Assembly: GCA_002335425.1 (NCBI GenBank) | Contig: DDCB01000005.1 | Span: forward strand, 488-44,868 | DNA length: 44,381 bases | From: Chthonomonas sp. UBA2017 | GTDB taxonomy: Bacteria > Armatimonadota > Fimbriimonadia > Fimbriimonadales > Fimbriimonadaceae | Direction: 5' to 3' | In this document: one piece after another, positions 34,610 to 42,883 of the stretch | Position numbering within the stretch: position 1 is the first letter of the stretch | How the letters are laid out: every line of letters begins with the position of its first letter | Made by a program: the position numbers and the translations under genes | The notes under the pieces: model-generated | What the model saw: the letters and a program-made list of their open reading frames with translations, nothing else | Databases searched by the model: none | Told to the model about the DNA's origin: nothing

Positions 34610-36133
34610 ATGCAGCGTGTTCGAATGAGATTTTGGGTCGGCCTGTTGGTCGTCCTCTGCATCGGCCTGCTCGGGACTCTCAGCCCGGCTTGGAGCCAAG
34701 AACCCGCGGCGACGCCGCCCACCCAGCAAGAGCCGGCGGTGGCGGTTCAGGTCACCGAGGCCGCCCAGCTTTATCGCGAGGGGAAACTCGCCGAAGCGAT
34801 CGCCCTGCTCGAAGGTCTCGAAAAGAAGAACCCGCAAAATGTCGATGTCCTGGCCTGGCTCGGATTTGTTTACATCCGCAACAACGAGCCTGCGAAGGCG
34901 GTCCCGATTTTAGAGCGCGCCCTGAACTTGCGGCCCCAGGACCTTGAGACGCTCAACAATCTCGGCAACGCCTATATGGCCACCCAGCAGCCGGACAAGG
35001 CGATGGGGATGTACAAAAAAATGACCGAGCTCGACCCCAAGATGGCCGAGCCGTATTACAACATGGGCAACATCGAGCTCGCTCGCCAGAATTTTGTCCG
35101 GGCGGTCGAGTTGTATCGAGAAGCGACCTTGCGCAAGGGCGACGATGCCTTTAGCTTTAACAACTTAGGCGCGGCCCATGAAGGGCTCCGGCAATACGAC
35201 CGAGCGGCCGCAGCCTACGCCAAGGCCTCGAACCTTCGGCCGAATGTGCCAGTCTTTGCCCGAAACGCAGGCTTCAGCTTGCTCCGCCTGCGGCAGCAAG
35301 ACGAGGCGATCCCCTATTTTGAGCGCGCCATTCAAGACAAGACCGACACCGCCAGTGCCTTGGCGCTTGCAGAGATCTATCAGCGAGCCCGACGAACTCA
35401 AGATGCGCGTAGAATTTTAGAAGGGCTCCAAGAGCCGCTCGCCAAGAACGGGCCGTATTGGTTCAACCTCGGCGTGATGCGAAGCCTCACCGGCGACACC
35501 CCAGGGGCCGAAGCCGCCTATCGCCGGGCGATGGAGATCAATCCGAACGACCCGGATCTCCTCAACAATCTCGGCCTTCTGCTCTTTCGCAAGGGCGAAT
35601 TTGAGGAAGCGGCGACCCACTTTCAACGGATTTTGGGCATCCAGCCCAACTCGAATTCGGCTCGACTCAACCTGGCCGCCTGTTGGGTGCGGCTCAACGA
35701 CTTGAAGTCCGCCGTCGAACTCTGGCGCGAGTTCTTACGCCAAGAGCCCAATCGAGTCGAGGTGAGGTTGGATCTCGCCAACGCCCTCTGGGCCCTCGAT
35801 GACAAAGCGGGAGCGAGATTTCATTACGCCCAGGTTTTGACGCTGGACAAGAACAACGTGGTCGCCATGAACGGGGTCGGCCTCTTCTTTCTGAGCGAAT
35901 CGAAGCTCGCCGACGCGGAGCGGCTTTTTCGCCAGGCGATCGCCACCAAGCGAGACTTCATGCCGCCCTACAACAACCTCGCGGTCACCTTAGAGCGGCA
36001 AAACAAACGAGCCGACGCGATACGAGTTTTGGAGAACGCGCTCAAGATCAATCCGAATTTCGCCGAAGCGAGGCGGAACCTGGAACGAATGCGGGCGGCC
36101 CGACCTGCAGGCCCCCCCTCGGATCGTCCATAA
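34610..36133 (+). CDS. secreted or anchored TPR-repeat protein
   Basis: A 507-residue protein with an N-terminal hydrophobic segment (MRFWVGLLVVLCIGLLGTLSPAWSQ), either a signal peptide or an anchor, then a Pro/Thr/Gln linker and a long array of tetratricopeptide repeats, for example AQLYREGKLAEAIALLEGLEKKNP, NVDVLAWLGFVYIRNNEPAKAVPILERAL, LETLNNLGNAYMATQQPDKAMGMYKKM and AYRRAMEINPNDPDLLNNLGLLLF. TPRs act as protein-binding scaffolds; the partner is unknown. GGGAG precedes ATG 34610 by nine bases. It follows purL by 28 bases and may share its transcript. Confidence 0.85.
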   Translation: MQRVRMRFWVGLLVVLCIGLLGTLSPAWSQEPAATPPTQQEPAVAVQVTEAAQLYREGKLAEAIALLEGLEKKNPQNVDVLAWLGFVYIRNNEPAKAVPILERALNLRPQDLETLNNLGNAYMATQQPDKAMGMYKKMTELDPKMAEPYYNMGNIELARQNFVRAVELYREATLRKGDDAFSFNNLGAAHEGLRQYDRAAAAYAKASNLRPNVPVFARNAGFSLLRLRQQDEAIPYFERAIQDKTDTASALALAEIYQRARRTQDARRILEGLQEPLAKNGPYWFNLGVMRSLTGDTPGAEAAYRRAMEINPNDPDLLNNLGLLLFRKGEFEEAATHFQRILGIQPNSNSARLNLAACWVRLNDLKSAVELWREFLRQEPNRVEVRLDLANALWALDDKAGARFHYAQVLTLDKNNVVAMNGVGLFFLSESKLADAERLFRQAIATKRDFMPPYNNLAVTLERQNKRADAIRVLENALKINPNFAEARRNLERMRAARPAGPPSDRP

Positions 36134-36140
36134 TTGAGAG

Positions 36141-37415
36141 ATGGCGACCATGATCGAAACTTCCACTTTTTGGCACCAAATCCTGGACAAGGGAGTACAG
36201 AGTCTCGTCAAAAGTCTCTCGGATCAAGAGATCATCGAGATGACCGAGCATTACGGGACTCACAACTACCACCCGGCGATGGTGAACGTTCGCGCGGGCC
36301 AAGGGGTTGAGGTTTGGGATGGCAACGGCAAGCGATACCTGGACTGCATCGGAGTTTATTCGGCCATGGCGCATGGCCACCGGAACGAAGCCATTCTGAA
36401 CGCCGTCCGAGAGCAACTCGACGTTTTGACCGTCGCGAGTCGCGCGGTCTACACGAGCGAAGTCGCCCTCTTTTTGAAGGGCCTCGCCGAGTACTGTCAC
36501 CTCGATATGGTCTGCCCGATGAATTCCGGGGCCGAAGCGAACGAGACCTGCATTAAGCTCGCTCGCAAGTGGGCCTATACGGTCAAAGGAGTGCCCGACG
36601 ACCAAGCCGAAATCATTGTCTGCCAAGACAACTTCCACGGTCGAACAACGACCATCATCGGATTCAGCACCGAAAAGCAATATCGAGACAAGTTCGGCCC
36701 TTACGGCCCGGGATTCAAGGTCATTCCGTTTAACGATCTCGAAGCCCTGGAGGCCGCGATCACGCCGAATACGGCCGCCTTTTTTGCCGAACCGATCCAA
36801 GCCGAGGGCGGGATCATCATCCCCGAACCAGGCTACATGGAGAAGGTTCGCAAGCTCTGCACAGAAAAGAACGTCTTGCTGATCTGGGACGAGGTCCAGA
36901 CCGGGTTCTGCCGAACGGGCAAGCGCATGGGTTGGGAGCATGAAGACGCCAAGCCAGATCTGCTCGCGGTCGGAAAGCCGCTGGGCGGCGGCATCATGCC
37001 GGTTTCGGCCGCGGTGGGCCGAAAAGAGGTCATGGATGTCTTTGAGTTCGGCGACCACGGCTCGACCTTTGGCGGGAACCCGCTGGGCGCGGTGGTCGCG
37101 CTGACGGCCATGGCCCAGATGGAAGTCGAAGACTTTGCTGGCCAAGCCGAGCGCAAAGGGAGTCGGATGATGAAGCAGATCGCCGACCTGAATCTTCCTG
37201 AAGTCAAAGAACTGCGCGGACGAGGGCTCCTGCTCGGCATCGAAGTCCATGAAGGTGTCGACGCGAAGAAGCTCGGGCACCTATTCTTGGAGAACGGCAT
37301 CATCACCAAGCAGACGCGACATCGGACATTCCGCATGACGCCCCCGATCGTGATCACCGACTCCCAAATCGACGAAGCGGTCGACAAGATCAAGCAGACT
37401 TTCAGCCAGCTCTAA
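36141..37415 (+). CDS. rocD: ornithine aminotransferase
   Basis: A 424-residue class III PLP transaminase. Among the class it matches ornithine aminotransferase best: DGNGKRYLDCIGVYSAMAHGH, DVLTVASRAVYTSEV, MVCPMNSGAEANETCIKLARKWAYTVKGV, NFHGRTTTIIGFST, GPYGPGFKVIPFNDL, AAFFAEPIQAEGGIIIPEPGY, IWDEVQTGFCRTGK, the PLP lysine in GKPLGGG, GSTFGGNPLGAVVA. It links ornithine to glutamate semialdehyde. CATAAT ends six bases before the ATG, a leaderless-type box with one deviation. Its stop overlaps the kynU stop by four bases. Confidence 0.9.
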   Translation: MATMIETSTFWHQILDKGVQSLVKSLSDQEIIEMTEHYGTHNYHPAMVNVRAGQGVEVWDGNGKRYLDCIGVYSAMAHGHRNEAILNAVREQLDVLTVASRAVYTSEVALFLKGLAEYCHLDMVCPMNSGAEANETCIKLARKWAYTVKGVPDDQAEIIVCQDNFHGRTTTIIGFSTEKQYRDKFGPYGPGFKVIPFNDLEALEAAITPNTAAFFAEPIQAEGGIIIPEPGYMEKVRKLCTEKNVLLIWDEVQTGFCRTGKRMGWEHEDAKPDLLAVGKPLGGGIMPVSAAVGRKEVMDVFEFGDHGSTFGGNPLGAVVALTAMAQMEVEDFAGQAERKGSRMMKQIADLNLPEVKELRGRGLLLGIEVHEGVDAKKLGHLFLENGIITKQTRHRTFRMTPPIVITDSQIDEAVDKIKQTFSQL

Positions 37416-38644
37416 GCCTTCTGCAAGCGCGACGCAAAGACTTGGGCCGTCCGTTGGGCGGCCCTTTTCAGTTCATCTCGGGTCGTGAGGACGTCGGGAC
37501 CAAACCGCACCGTTCGCCCGCGCGCATCCGTGTTGACGCCATGGCGTCGAAGCTCAGCGGCGAATCCCATGGCATCGTCGGCGGGAACGAGTGCAAACGC
37601 CCCGAAGTCATCTGGGTTGACTGGCTTGATGCTGGGCACTTGAACCTCGTCCAGACATTGGCGCAAGAAATCTTGTTGGGCTAGGTTGTATGCGCGCAGA
37701 CGGTCGATCCCGAGGGCAAGCGTCAGGCGAAGCCCCGCCAACGCTTGGAACTGCGTGATCACCGGAGCGGTCGATTCGAGCCAAGAGTCCCCGCGCTCTC
37801 CGAACTCCACCGGCTCGGGTCTGGCATAGGAGAAGGGGTTCTTCTTCGCGAACCAGCCCGTGTCGAGCGTTCGACGCCCAGAATCGAGGATCGATGGGTG
37901 AATGGCGAGCCAACAGGCTCCCGGCCCGCCTCGAAGGTACTTGTAGCAGCCCCCGATCATGAAGTCGATGCCCTCGGACTCCATCGCCAGCGGAAGGACG
38001 CCCGCGGCGTGATACGTGTCGACCAGGATGAGCGCGCCGACCGAGTGGGCGCGCTGGGTCATCTCGTCGATCTGGCTGAGGGCTTGGCCCGTTGAAAAAT
38101 AGACGCGCGAGACGATCACCAAGTCCAAGCCCGGCTGGATCGCCTCTAGGACTTTCTCGGGCTCGATCCAAGGCACACCGACGTCGCTGAGCTCGGGCTC
38201 GATCCAGGTCACCTGAACCCGGCCCTTGGCTTCGTAAACCTTAAGGATATGGTCGATCGAGTCGAACTCTCCGGCGGTCGCAAGGACTCGAATCGGCTGG
38301 TCAAAGCTATTGAGCACCGCGCGCAGACCTTGTCCGGCGGACGTCTTCGGAACAACCCCGCTGGCTTCCGAAAGGCCGATCATCTGGGCGATCATCGAGC
38401 GATACTCGCCAACTGCCGCGAACCAAGGGTCCCAGGCCCCATCCATCCGGTCATACCAGGCGTCCAAGGCCTGGCGGACGTCTTCGGCCATCTGGTCCAA
38501 CGGGCGACCCAACGAGTGATTGGCGAGATAGATTTCTTGAACGGACGAGAGTGTCCGAGAAAAAAGCGGCCAGACATGCTCGCGAAGACCCTCTTCGGTG
38601 AGCGGACCTGGGCCGAGTTGGGCCACTTGATCTTCAATTCTCAT
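37412..38644 (-). CDS. kynU: kynureninase (PLP-dependent)
   Basis: A 410-residue PLP hydrolase that splits L-kynurenine to anthranilate and L-alanine. Marks: IYLANHSLGRPLDQM, VVPKTSAGQGLRAVLNSF, TAGEFDSIDHIL, LVIVSRVYFSTGQ, LILVDTYHAAGVLPL and the PLP lysine stretch GGCYKYLRGGPGACWL. The preferred start ATG 38644 (MRIEDQVAQLG) overlaps the kynA stop by ATGA, so the two are co-translated. An in-frame start at 38671 is rejected. A kynurenine formamidase is not adjacent. Confidence 0.9.
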   Translation of the reverse strand: MRIEDQVAQLGPGPLTEEGLREHVWPLFSRTLSSVQEIYLANHSLGRPLDQMAEDVRQALDAWYDRMDGAWDPWFAAVGEYRSMIAQMIGLSEASGVVPKTSAGQGLRAVLNSFDQPIRVLATAGEFDSIDHILKVYEAKGRVQVTWIEPELSDVGVPWIEPEKVLEAIQPGLDLVIVSRVYFSTGQALSQIDEMTQRAHSVGALILVDTYHAAGVLPLAMESEGIDFMIGGCYKYLRGGPGACWLAIHPSILDSGRRTLDTGWFAKKNPFSYARPEPVEFGERGDSWLESTAPVITQFQALAGLRLTLALGIDRLRAYNLAQQDFLRQCLDEVQVPSIKPVNPDDFGAFALVPADDAMGFAAELRRHGVNTDARGRTVRFGPDVLTTRDELKRAAQRTAQVFASRLQKA

Positions 38645-39483
38645 TGACCGATCTCCGTGCGCACATCCCAAAGCTCGGGGAAAAGCCGAATCTCGAGGCC
38701 CTTTCGCAAGAAGTTCACCCCGCTCGTGCCGCCGCTCCCCATCTTAAACCCGATGATTCGCTCGACCGTTTTGACGTGGCGAAATCTCCACAGTGCAAAT
38801 TGCTGCTCGACATCGACCAGTTTTTCAGCCATTTCGTAGGCGTCCCAATACTCTTCAGGATGGTTGTAGATGCGCTGAAAGACCGCAATCACACCTGGGT
38901 GGGCCTCATAAGGCTCGGACCAATCACGCTCGATTCGCTCGGCCGGGACTTCGTAGCCTCTTCTCGCTAGGTGCCGCAAGAACTCGTCGTACAAGCTGGG
39001 CGTATTCGCGAGCCGCTGAAGTTCCTCGAAGACTGGCGCGTTGTGTTGAAAGACAGCGAGCATCCGAGGGTCTTTGTTGCCGAACAGAAACTCAATCATC
39101 CGGTTTTGGAAAGACTGGAGGCCACTGGCTTGCCCAAAGACGCCTCGAAACTGGGCGTATTCGCTCGGCGTGAGGGTCTCGAGGACCGCCCATTGCTCGA
39201 AGAGCATTCGCTGAATTTGCTTCACTCGGGCGAGAATCTTGAAGCAAGGGGACAGGCGGTCCTGCTTTACGTGTTCGACCGCCGCCGTCAGCTCGTGGAC
39301 GGCGAGCTTCATCCAAAGCTCAGACGTCTGGTGCTGGATGATGAAGAGCATCTCATCGTGATGCGCCGGGTTCGACAGAGGGTGCTGGGAGTTGAGGATC
39401 TCGTCCAGGCGGAGGTAGCCGCCGTAGTCCAGCTTCTTCTGGAAGTCCGTTTCAATCGTAGATTCGTATCGGTCGATGGCCAT
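38641..39483 (-). CDS. kynA: tryptophan 2,3-dioxygenase
   Basis: A 280-residue heme dioxygenase that opens the indole ring of L-tryptophan to N-formylkynurenine. Marks: LDYGGYLRLDEILNSQHPLS, HHDEMLFIIQHQTSELWMKLAVHEL, RMLFEQWAVLETLTPSEYAQFR, ASGLQSFQNRMIEFLFGNK, the heme-His region WRFRHVKTVERIIGFKMGSGGTSGVNFL. ATG 39483 gives MAIDRYESTIETDFQ and normal length; a longer in-frame start at 39612 would run through the hairpin at 39503-39527. TATCTT lies 12 bases upstream as a possible -10. Co-translated with kynU. Confidence 0.95.
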   Translation of the reverse strand: MAIDRYESTIETDFQKKLDYGGYLRLDEILNSQHPLSNPAHHDEMLFIIQHQTSELWMKLAVHELTAAVEHVKQDRLSPCFKILARVKQIQRMLFEQWAVLETLTPSEYAQFRGVFGQASGLQSFQNRMIEFLFGNKDPRMLAVFQHNAPVFEELQRLANTPSLYDEFLRHLARRGYEVPAERIERDWSEPYEAHPGVIAVFQRIYNHPEEYWDAYEMAEKLVDVEQQFALWRFRHVKTVERIIGFKMGSGGTSGVNFLRKGLEIRLFPELWDVRTEIGQ

Positions 39484-39502
39484 GGCCTTGGCACAAGATA
39501 CC

Positions 39503-39527
39503 AGCGGGCACCCGCTGGGTGCCCGCT
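39503..39527 (-). terminator. GC-rich hairpin after pdhB, possible terminator
   Basis: An 11-bp perfect stem, AGCGGGCACCC (39503-39513) with GGGTGCCCGCT (39517-39527) around a GCT loop. On the minus strand it follows the pdhB stop by about 30 bases and precedes kynA. The downstream sequence has only a weak T-run, so termination may be partial or the hairpin may instead stabilise the upstream mRNA end. Confidence 0.5.
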
Positions 39528-39556
39528 TTGAATCGGTTGGAACGGATGGATTGAAG

Positions 39557-40534
39557 CTAGCCGATCTTTCGAACGGCCGCGACAACGTCGTGCTCGTTCG
39601 GAATACACTCAAGCTCCAGCACGCGCGAATAAGGCGTCGGGACGTTCAAGCCGCCCACCCGTCCGACAGGTGCATCGAGCGAATCGAAGCACTCTTCGCC
39701 GATTCGAGCTGCAATTTCGGCTCCAAATCCGCCGCTTCGCCAGTCCTCGTACACGACGACGGCTCGATTCGTTTTTTGGATAGAGGCGTAGATCGTTTCG
39801 GTGTCGAGCGGAAGCAAGGACCGGACGTCCACGACCTCAGCTGAAATCCCATCTTTCTCCAGCAGATCGGCGGCGGCTTCGCAGACGCTGACCATGCGCG
39901 AATAGGCGACCAGAGTCACATCGGTTCCTTCGCGTGCGATGCGAGCCTTGCCGAACGGGACGGTGAAATCGCCCGACTCCGTCGGGACCTCGCCCTTCAG
40001 CGCATAGAGGCCTGGGTTCTCGGTGAAGATGACCGGATTGTCGTCTCGGATGGCGGTCTTCAGCATGCCGTAGGCATCGGCTGGAGTCGCCGGGACCACA
40101 ACTTTGAGCCCAGGCACGTGGGCATACCACCCTTCGAGCGAGTGGCTGTGCTGCGCCGAGAGTTGGTTCGCATGTCCGCCCGGACCGCGGATCACCATCG
40201 GGACGCTCGCTTGGCCACCGGTCATCGAATGCACCTTGGCGGCACTATTGATCACTTGGTCGAGAGCCAAGATCGAGAACGACATCGTCATCATCTCGAC
40301 GACCGGCCGCAAGCCGACCATCGCCGCTCCGACCGCCATCCCGGTGAAGCCAGGCTCAGTGATCGGCGCGTCGATCACTCGATCTTTGCCGTACTTGTCA
40401 AAGAGCCCTTGGGTGACTCGGAAGGTGCCTTGATAGCGACCGATGTCCTCCCCGATGAGAAAGACCTCGGGGTCTCGATCCATTTCGTCGATCAAGGCTT
40501 GGCGCAGAGCGTCGCGATACGTCAGTGTGGGCAT
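39557..40534 (-). CDS. pdhB: pyruvate dehydrogenase E1 subunit beta
   Basis: A 325-residue transketolase-type subunit. With E1 alpha it decarboxylates pyruvate using thiamine diphosphate. Marks: LTYRDALRQALIDEMDRDPEVFLIGEDIGRYQGTF, DAPITEPGFTGMAVGAAMVGLRPVVEMM, GPGGHANQLSAQHSHSLEGWYAHVPGLKVVVPATPADAYG, VYEDWRSGGFGAEIAARIGE and NVPTPYS near the end. Acetoin or branched-chain dehydrogenase cannot be wholly excluded. It follows pdhA by nine bases. E2 and E3 genes are not in the window. Confidence 0.9.
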   Translation of the reverse strand: MPTLTYRDALRQALIDEMDRDPEVFLIGEDIGRYQGTFRVTQGLFDKYGKDRVIDAPITEPGFTGMAVGAAMVGLRPVVEMMTMSFSILALDQVINSAAKVHSMTGGQASVPMVIRGPGGHANQLSAQHSHSLEGWYAHVPGLKVVVPATPADAYGMLKTAIRDDNPVIFTENPGLYALKGEVPTESGDFTVPFGKARIAREGTDVTLVAYSRMVSVCEAAADLLEKDGISAEVVDVRSLLPLDTETIYASIQKTNRAVVVYEDWRSGGFGAEIAARIGEECFDSLDAPVGRVGGLNVPTPYSRVLELECIPNEHDVVAAVRKIG

Positions 40535-40543
40535 TGGCTGGGG

Positions 40544-41560
40544 TTAGTGTCCTTTTTCCACCGGCATGTCGGTGTAGATGTGATCGTAAACTTCTGATTT
40601 TTCGGGGTGCGGTGATTCGAGGGCTTGGCTGTAAATCTCTTCGACCTGTTCCTCGATTTCAGATTCAATCGCTTCCATCTTCTCTTCGGTCATGATGTTG
40701 TTCTCCATCATGATTTTTCGAAGGATGTGAAGCGGGTCGCGCTCCTTGTTTTGCTCGACCTCTTCCGCGGTTCGGTACAGCGTTTGATCGTTGTCGGCAG
40801 CGCCATGTCCCACGAATCGGTAGTTCATGACCTCGACCACGTACGGCTTCTGGTTTTCGCGGACCCAATCGATGATGCGTTGGGCGTCTTCTTTCACCTG
40901 AAGAACGTTCATGCCGTCGAGCCGTTCATGCTTGATTCCGAACGGGAATCCCCGCTTATGGAGCTCGGTGTCGGCCGCGTGATATTCCAGTCGGGTACCC
41001 ATCGCAAACTCGTTGTTCTCGATGATGAAGATCACCGGCAGGTCCCAAAGGGCCGCCATGTTGAGCGTTTCGAAAAACACACCCGCGTTGGCGGCGCCAT
41101 CACCCAGAAAGCACAAAGTGACCCGGTCTTCTTTGCGATACTTGGCAGCAAAGGCGAGGCCTGCACCCAACGGAGTGTGGCCGCCGACGATGCCCCATCC
41201 GCCGAAGAATCCGCGAGGGATGTCGTAGATGTGCATCGAACCGCCTTTACCTCGGCTCGGTCCATCGACTCGGCCCATGATTTCGGCCATGCAGGCGACG
41301 GGCTCAGTTCCCATCAGGATGGGAAAGGCGTGGATTCGGTAGGCGGCGATCACATAGTCCCAGCCCAGCTTGAGGCTGTTGATCCAGCCGACTCCGGTGG
41401 CCTCTTGGCCGATGTAGACGTGGAGATAACCTCCGGCTTTGCCGGTTCGATACGCGACGTTGCACTTCTCCTCAAACTTTCGGATCAGCACCATCTCGCG
41501 GAAATACTTTTCGATCTCGGTGGGCGATTGCGTCAATGACTGCTTCACAGATTTTGGCAC
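40544..41560 (-). CDS. pdhA: pyruvate dehydrogenase E1 subunit alpha
   Basis: A 338-residue ThDP-binding subunit. Marks: FREMVLIRKFEEKCNVAYRTGKAGGYLHVYIGQEA, SRGKGGSMHIYDIPRGFFGGWGIVGGHTPLGAGLAFA, the ThDP motif LGDGAANAGVFFETLNMAALWDLPVIFIIENNEFAMGT, and YRFVGHGAADNDQTLYRT. The start is GTG 41560: AGGA lies eight bases upstream, better than the in-frame TTG at 41575. The acidic C-terminus continues to VEKGH. Heads the run pdhA-pdhB-kynA-kynU on the minus strand. Confidence 0.92.
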   Translation of the reverse strand: MPKSVKQSLTQSPTEIEKYFREMVLIRKFEEKCNVAYRTGKAGGYLHVYIGQEATGVGWINSLKLGWDYVIAAYRIHAFPILMGTEPVACMAEIMGRVDGPSRGKGGSMHIYDIPRGFFGGWGIVGGHTPLGAGLAFAAKYRKEDRVTLCFLGDGAANAGVFFETLNMAALWDLPVIFIIENNEFAMGTRLEYHAADTELHKRGFPFGIKHERLDGMNVLQVKEDAQRIIDWVRENQKPYVVEVMNYRFVGHGAADNDQTLYRTAEEVEQNKERDPLHILRKIMMENNIMTEEKMEAIESEIEEQVEEIYSQALESPHPEKSEVYDHIYTDMPVEKGH

Positions 41561-41773
41561 GCGATTTTTCCTCAACTTACAAATGGCCTGGATAGGCGAA
41601 GGGGGAGGCTGATAGAGGAAACGCCGTTGTATCGCTCGAGCCGACCTAACTGCTTAATACTACCTGATTCGGGGAATCGTCTCAGACCTGGCATCTTTGC
41701 GAGGTCTTCGGGGGCGAACTCTTCCCTCTTTCTGATTTTCAGCTTCGAATCAGACTTTCTCAAGGACCAGACT

Positions 41774-41815
41774 CAAAAACTCCCCGATTCGGTTCACGAA
41801 AACCGGATCGAGGAG
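41774..41815 (-). terminator. intrinsic terminator of the BMP-family gene
   Basis: On the minus strand a 15-position stem with one mismatch (41801-41815 with 41780-41794) and a six-base loop is followed by TTTTT (41779-41775). It lies 13 bases past the gene's stop. The remaining stretch, 41561-41773, probably carries the pdhA promoter; no good boxes are recognised. Confidence 0.88.
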
Positions 41816-41828
41816 CTTGTGTGTGAAT

Positions 41829-42869
41829 TTAGAACTCGTCTTTCGGGACCACGAGCGAGCCGCTCAAGATGTCGGCCTTGGCCTTCTCGACTTGACTCCG
41901 GACGTCGGCCGGGATCGAATTCACCATCGCGGGGTTCCAAACAAAGTCGATGGCGCCTTCTTTCATCCCCATCAGCTCGATCTGACCTTGATACGAGCCT
42001 TCTTGGACCTTCTTGGCCAGGGCCACGAAGGCGGGCTTCGCCACGATGACCGCTGAGGCGAGAACGCTATTGCTCGGGTCGCTGTTTTGATCGAGGTTCG
42101 CGCCAAAGGCCATGACCTTCTTTTCCTTACAGGCTTCAAAGACACCTGCGGCGGCGGCGTTCGCCTGGTGGATGATCATATCCGCCCCGTTCGAGATCGC
42201 TTGGAGCGTGGCGAGCTTCGCTTTGGCGACGTCTTGGCCGCTGCCGGTGAAGGTCGTTGTCACGACGATGCCGGGCTTGGCCGCCTTCGCGCCCGCTTCA
42301 AAAGCCTTGAAAGTGGACTTGATGCTCGGGACTTCGTCGCCGCCGATCATCGCGAGCTTGCCCGTCTTGCTCATCAGCGCGGCGGTCATGCCGGCCAAAT
42401 AGAACCCTTGTTCCAGATAGAAACGAAACGCGCCGACATTCGCGGCGGTCTCTGCTCCGGAGCTGCTGATGAAAACTGTGTTCGGGAACTCCTTCGCGAC
42501 TTCCATCGCCGGGGCGTTGTACTCAAACCCGTGGCCAAAGATCAGCTTGTATCCATCCCGGGCATAAGTCCGCATCGCTTCGCGGATTTGCGTGCCCTGA
42601 GCTTCTTGGTTATTGACGGTCGCCTTCAGTTCGGTTTCGATCTCTTTCAGCCCGTCGTAAGCCATCGCGCTCCAGCCTTGGTCCGTCACCGGCCCTGGGG
42701 TCAGCAAAGCGACCTTGAACTCACCCGAACCGTCGGGCTTCGTTGCTTCGCCGCCGGAAGTCGCCGGTGTCGAAGAACCAGTCGTTTCGCTCTGGGCTTG
42801 TTGGTTGCCACCCGAGCAACCGGCAACCACGAGCGCCGAGAAGAGTGCAAAAATCCAGAGTTTGCGCAT
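41829..42869 (-). CDS. BMP/PnrA-family substrate-binding lipoprotein
   Basis: A 346-residue lipoprotein. Lipobox VVAGC at 15-19 is followed by a Ser/Thr/Gly linker and the BMP domain: FKVALLTPGPVTDQGWSAMAYDGLKEIE, YKLIFGHGFEYNAPAMEVAKEFPNTVFI, GFYLAGMTAALMSKTGKLAMIGG, ANAAAAGVFEACKEKKVMAFG. In the family such proteins bind purine nucleosides for an ABC importer. No ATPase or permease gene is adjacent, so the transporter is elsewhere. TAACTT ends six bases before the ATG. Confidence 0.92.
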   Translation of the reverse strand: MRKLWIFALFSALVVAGCSGGNQQAQSETTGSSTPATSGGEATKPDGSGEFKVALLTPGPVTDQGWSAMAYDGLKEIETELKATVNNQEAQGTQIREAMRTYARDGYKLIFGHGFEYNAPAMEVAKEFPNTVFISSSGAETAANVGAFRFYLEQGFYLAGMTAALMSKTGKLAMIGGDEVPSIKSTFKAFEAGAKAAKPGIVVTTTFTGSGQDVAKAKLATLQAISNGADMIIHQANAAAAGVFEACKEKKVMAFGANLDQNSDPSNSVLASAVIVAKPAFVALAKKVQEGSYQGQIELMGMKEGAIDFVWNPAMVNSIPADVRSQVEKAKADILSGSLVVPKDEF

Positions 42870-42875
42870 CGTTCG

Positions 42876-42881
42876 AAGTTA
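42876..42881 (-). promoter_or_regulatory. putative leaderless -10 box, BMP-family gene
   Basis: The minus strand reads TAACTT, then six bases, then ATG 42869. It lies wholly in the 14-base gap after the M42 peptidase stop, so the two minus-strand genes may be separate transcripts. Confidence 0.4.
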
Positions 42882-42883
42882 CC

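Noticed and set aside
41572..41763. Small minus-strand frame upstream of pdhA
   Set aside because: 63 codons rich in Arg and Ser with no ribosome site and no recognised similarity; more likely the pdhA upstream region.
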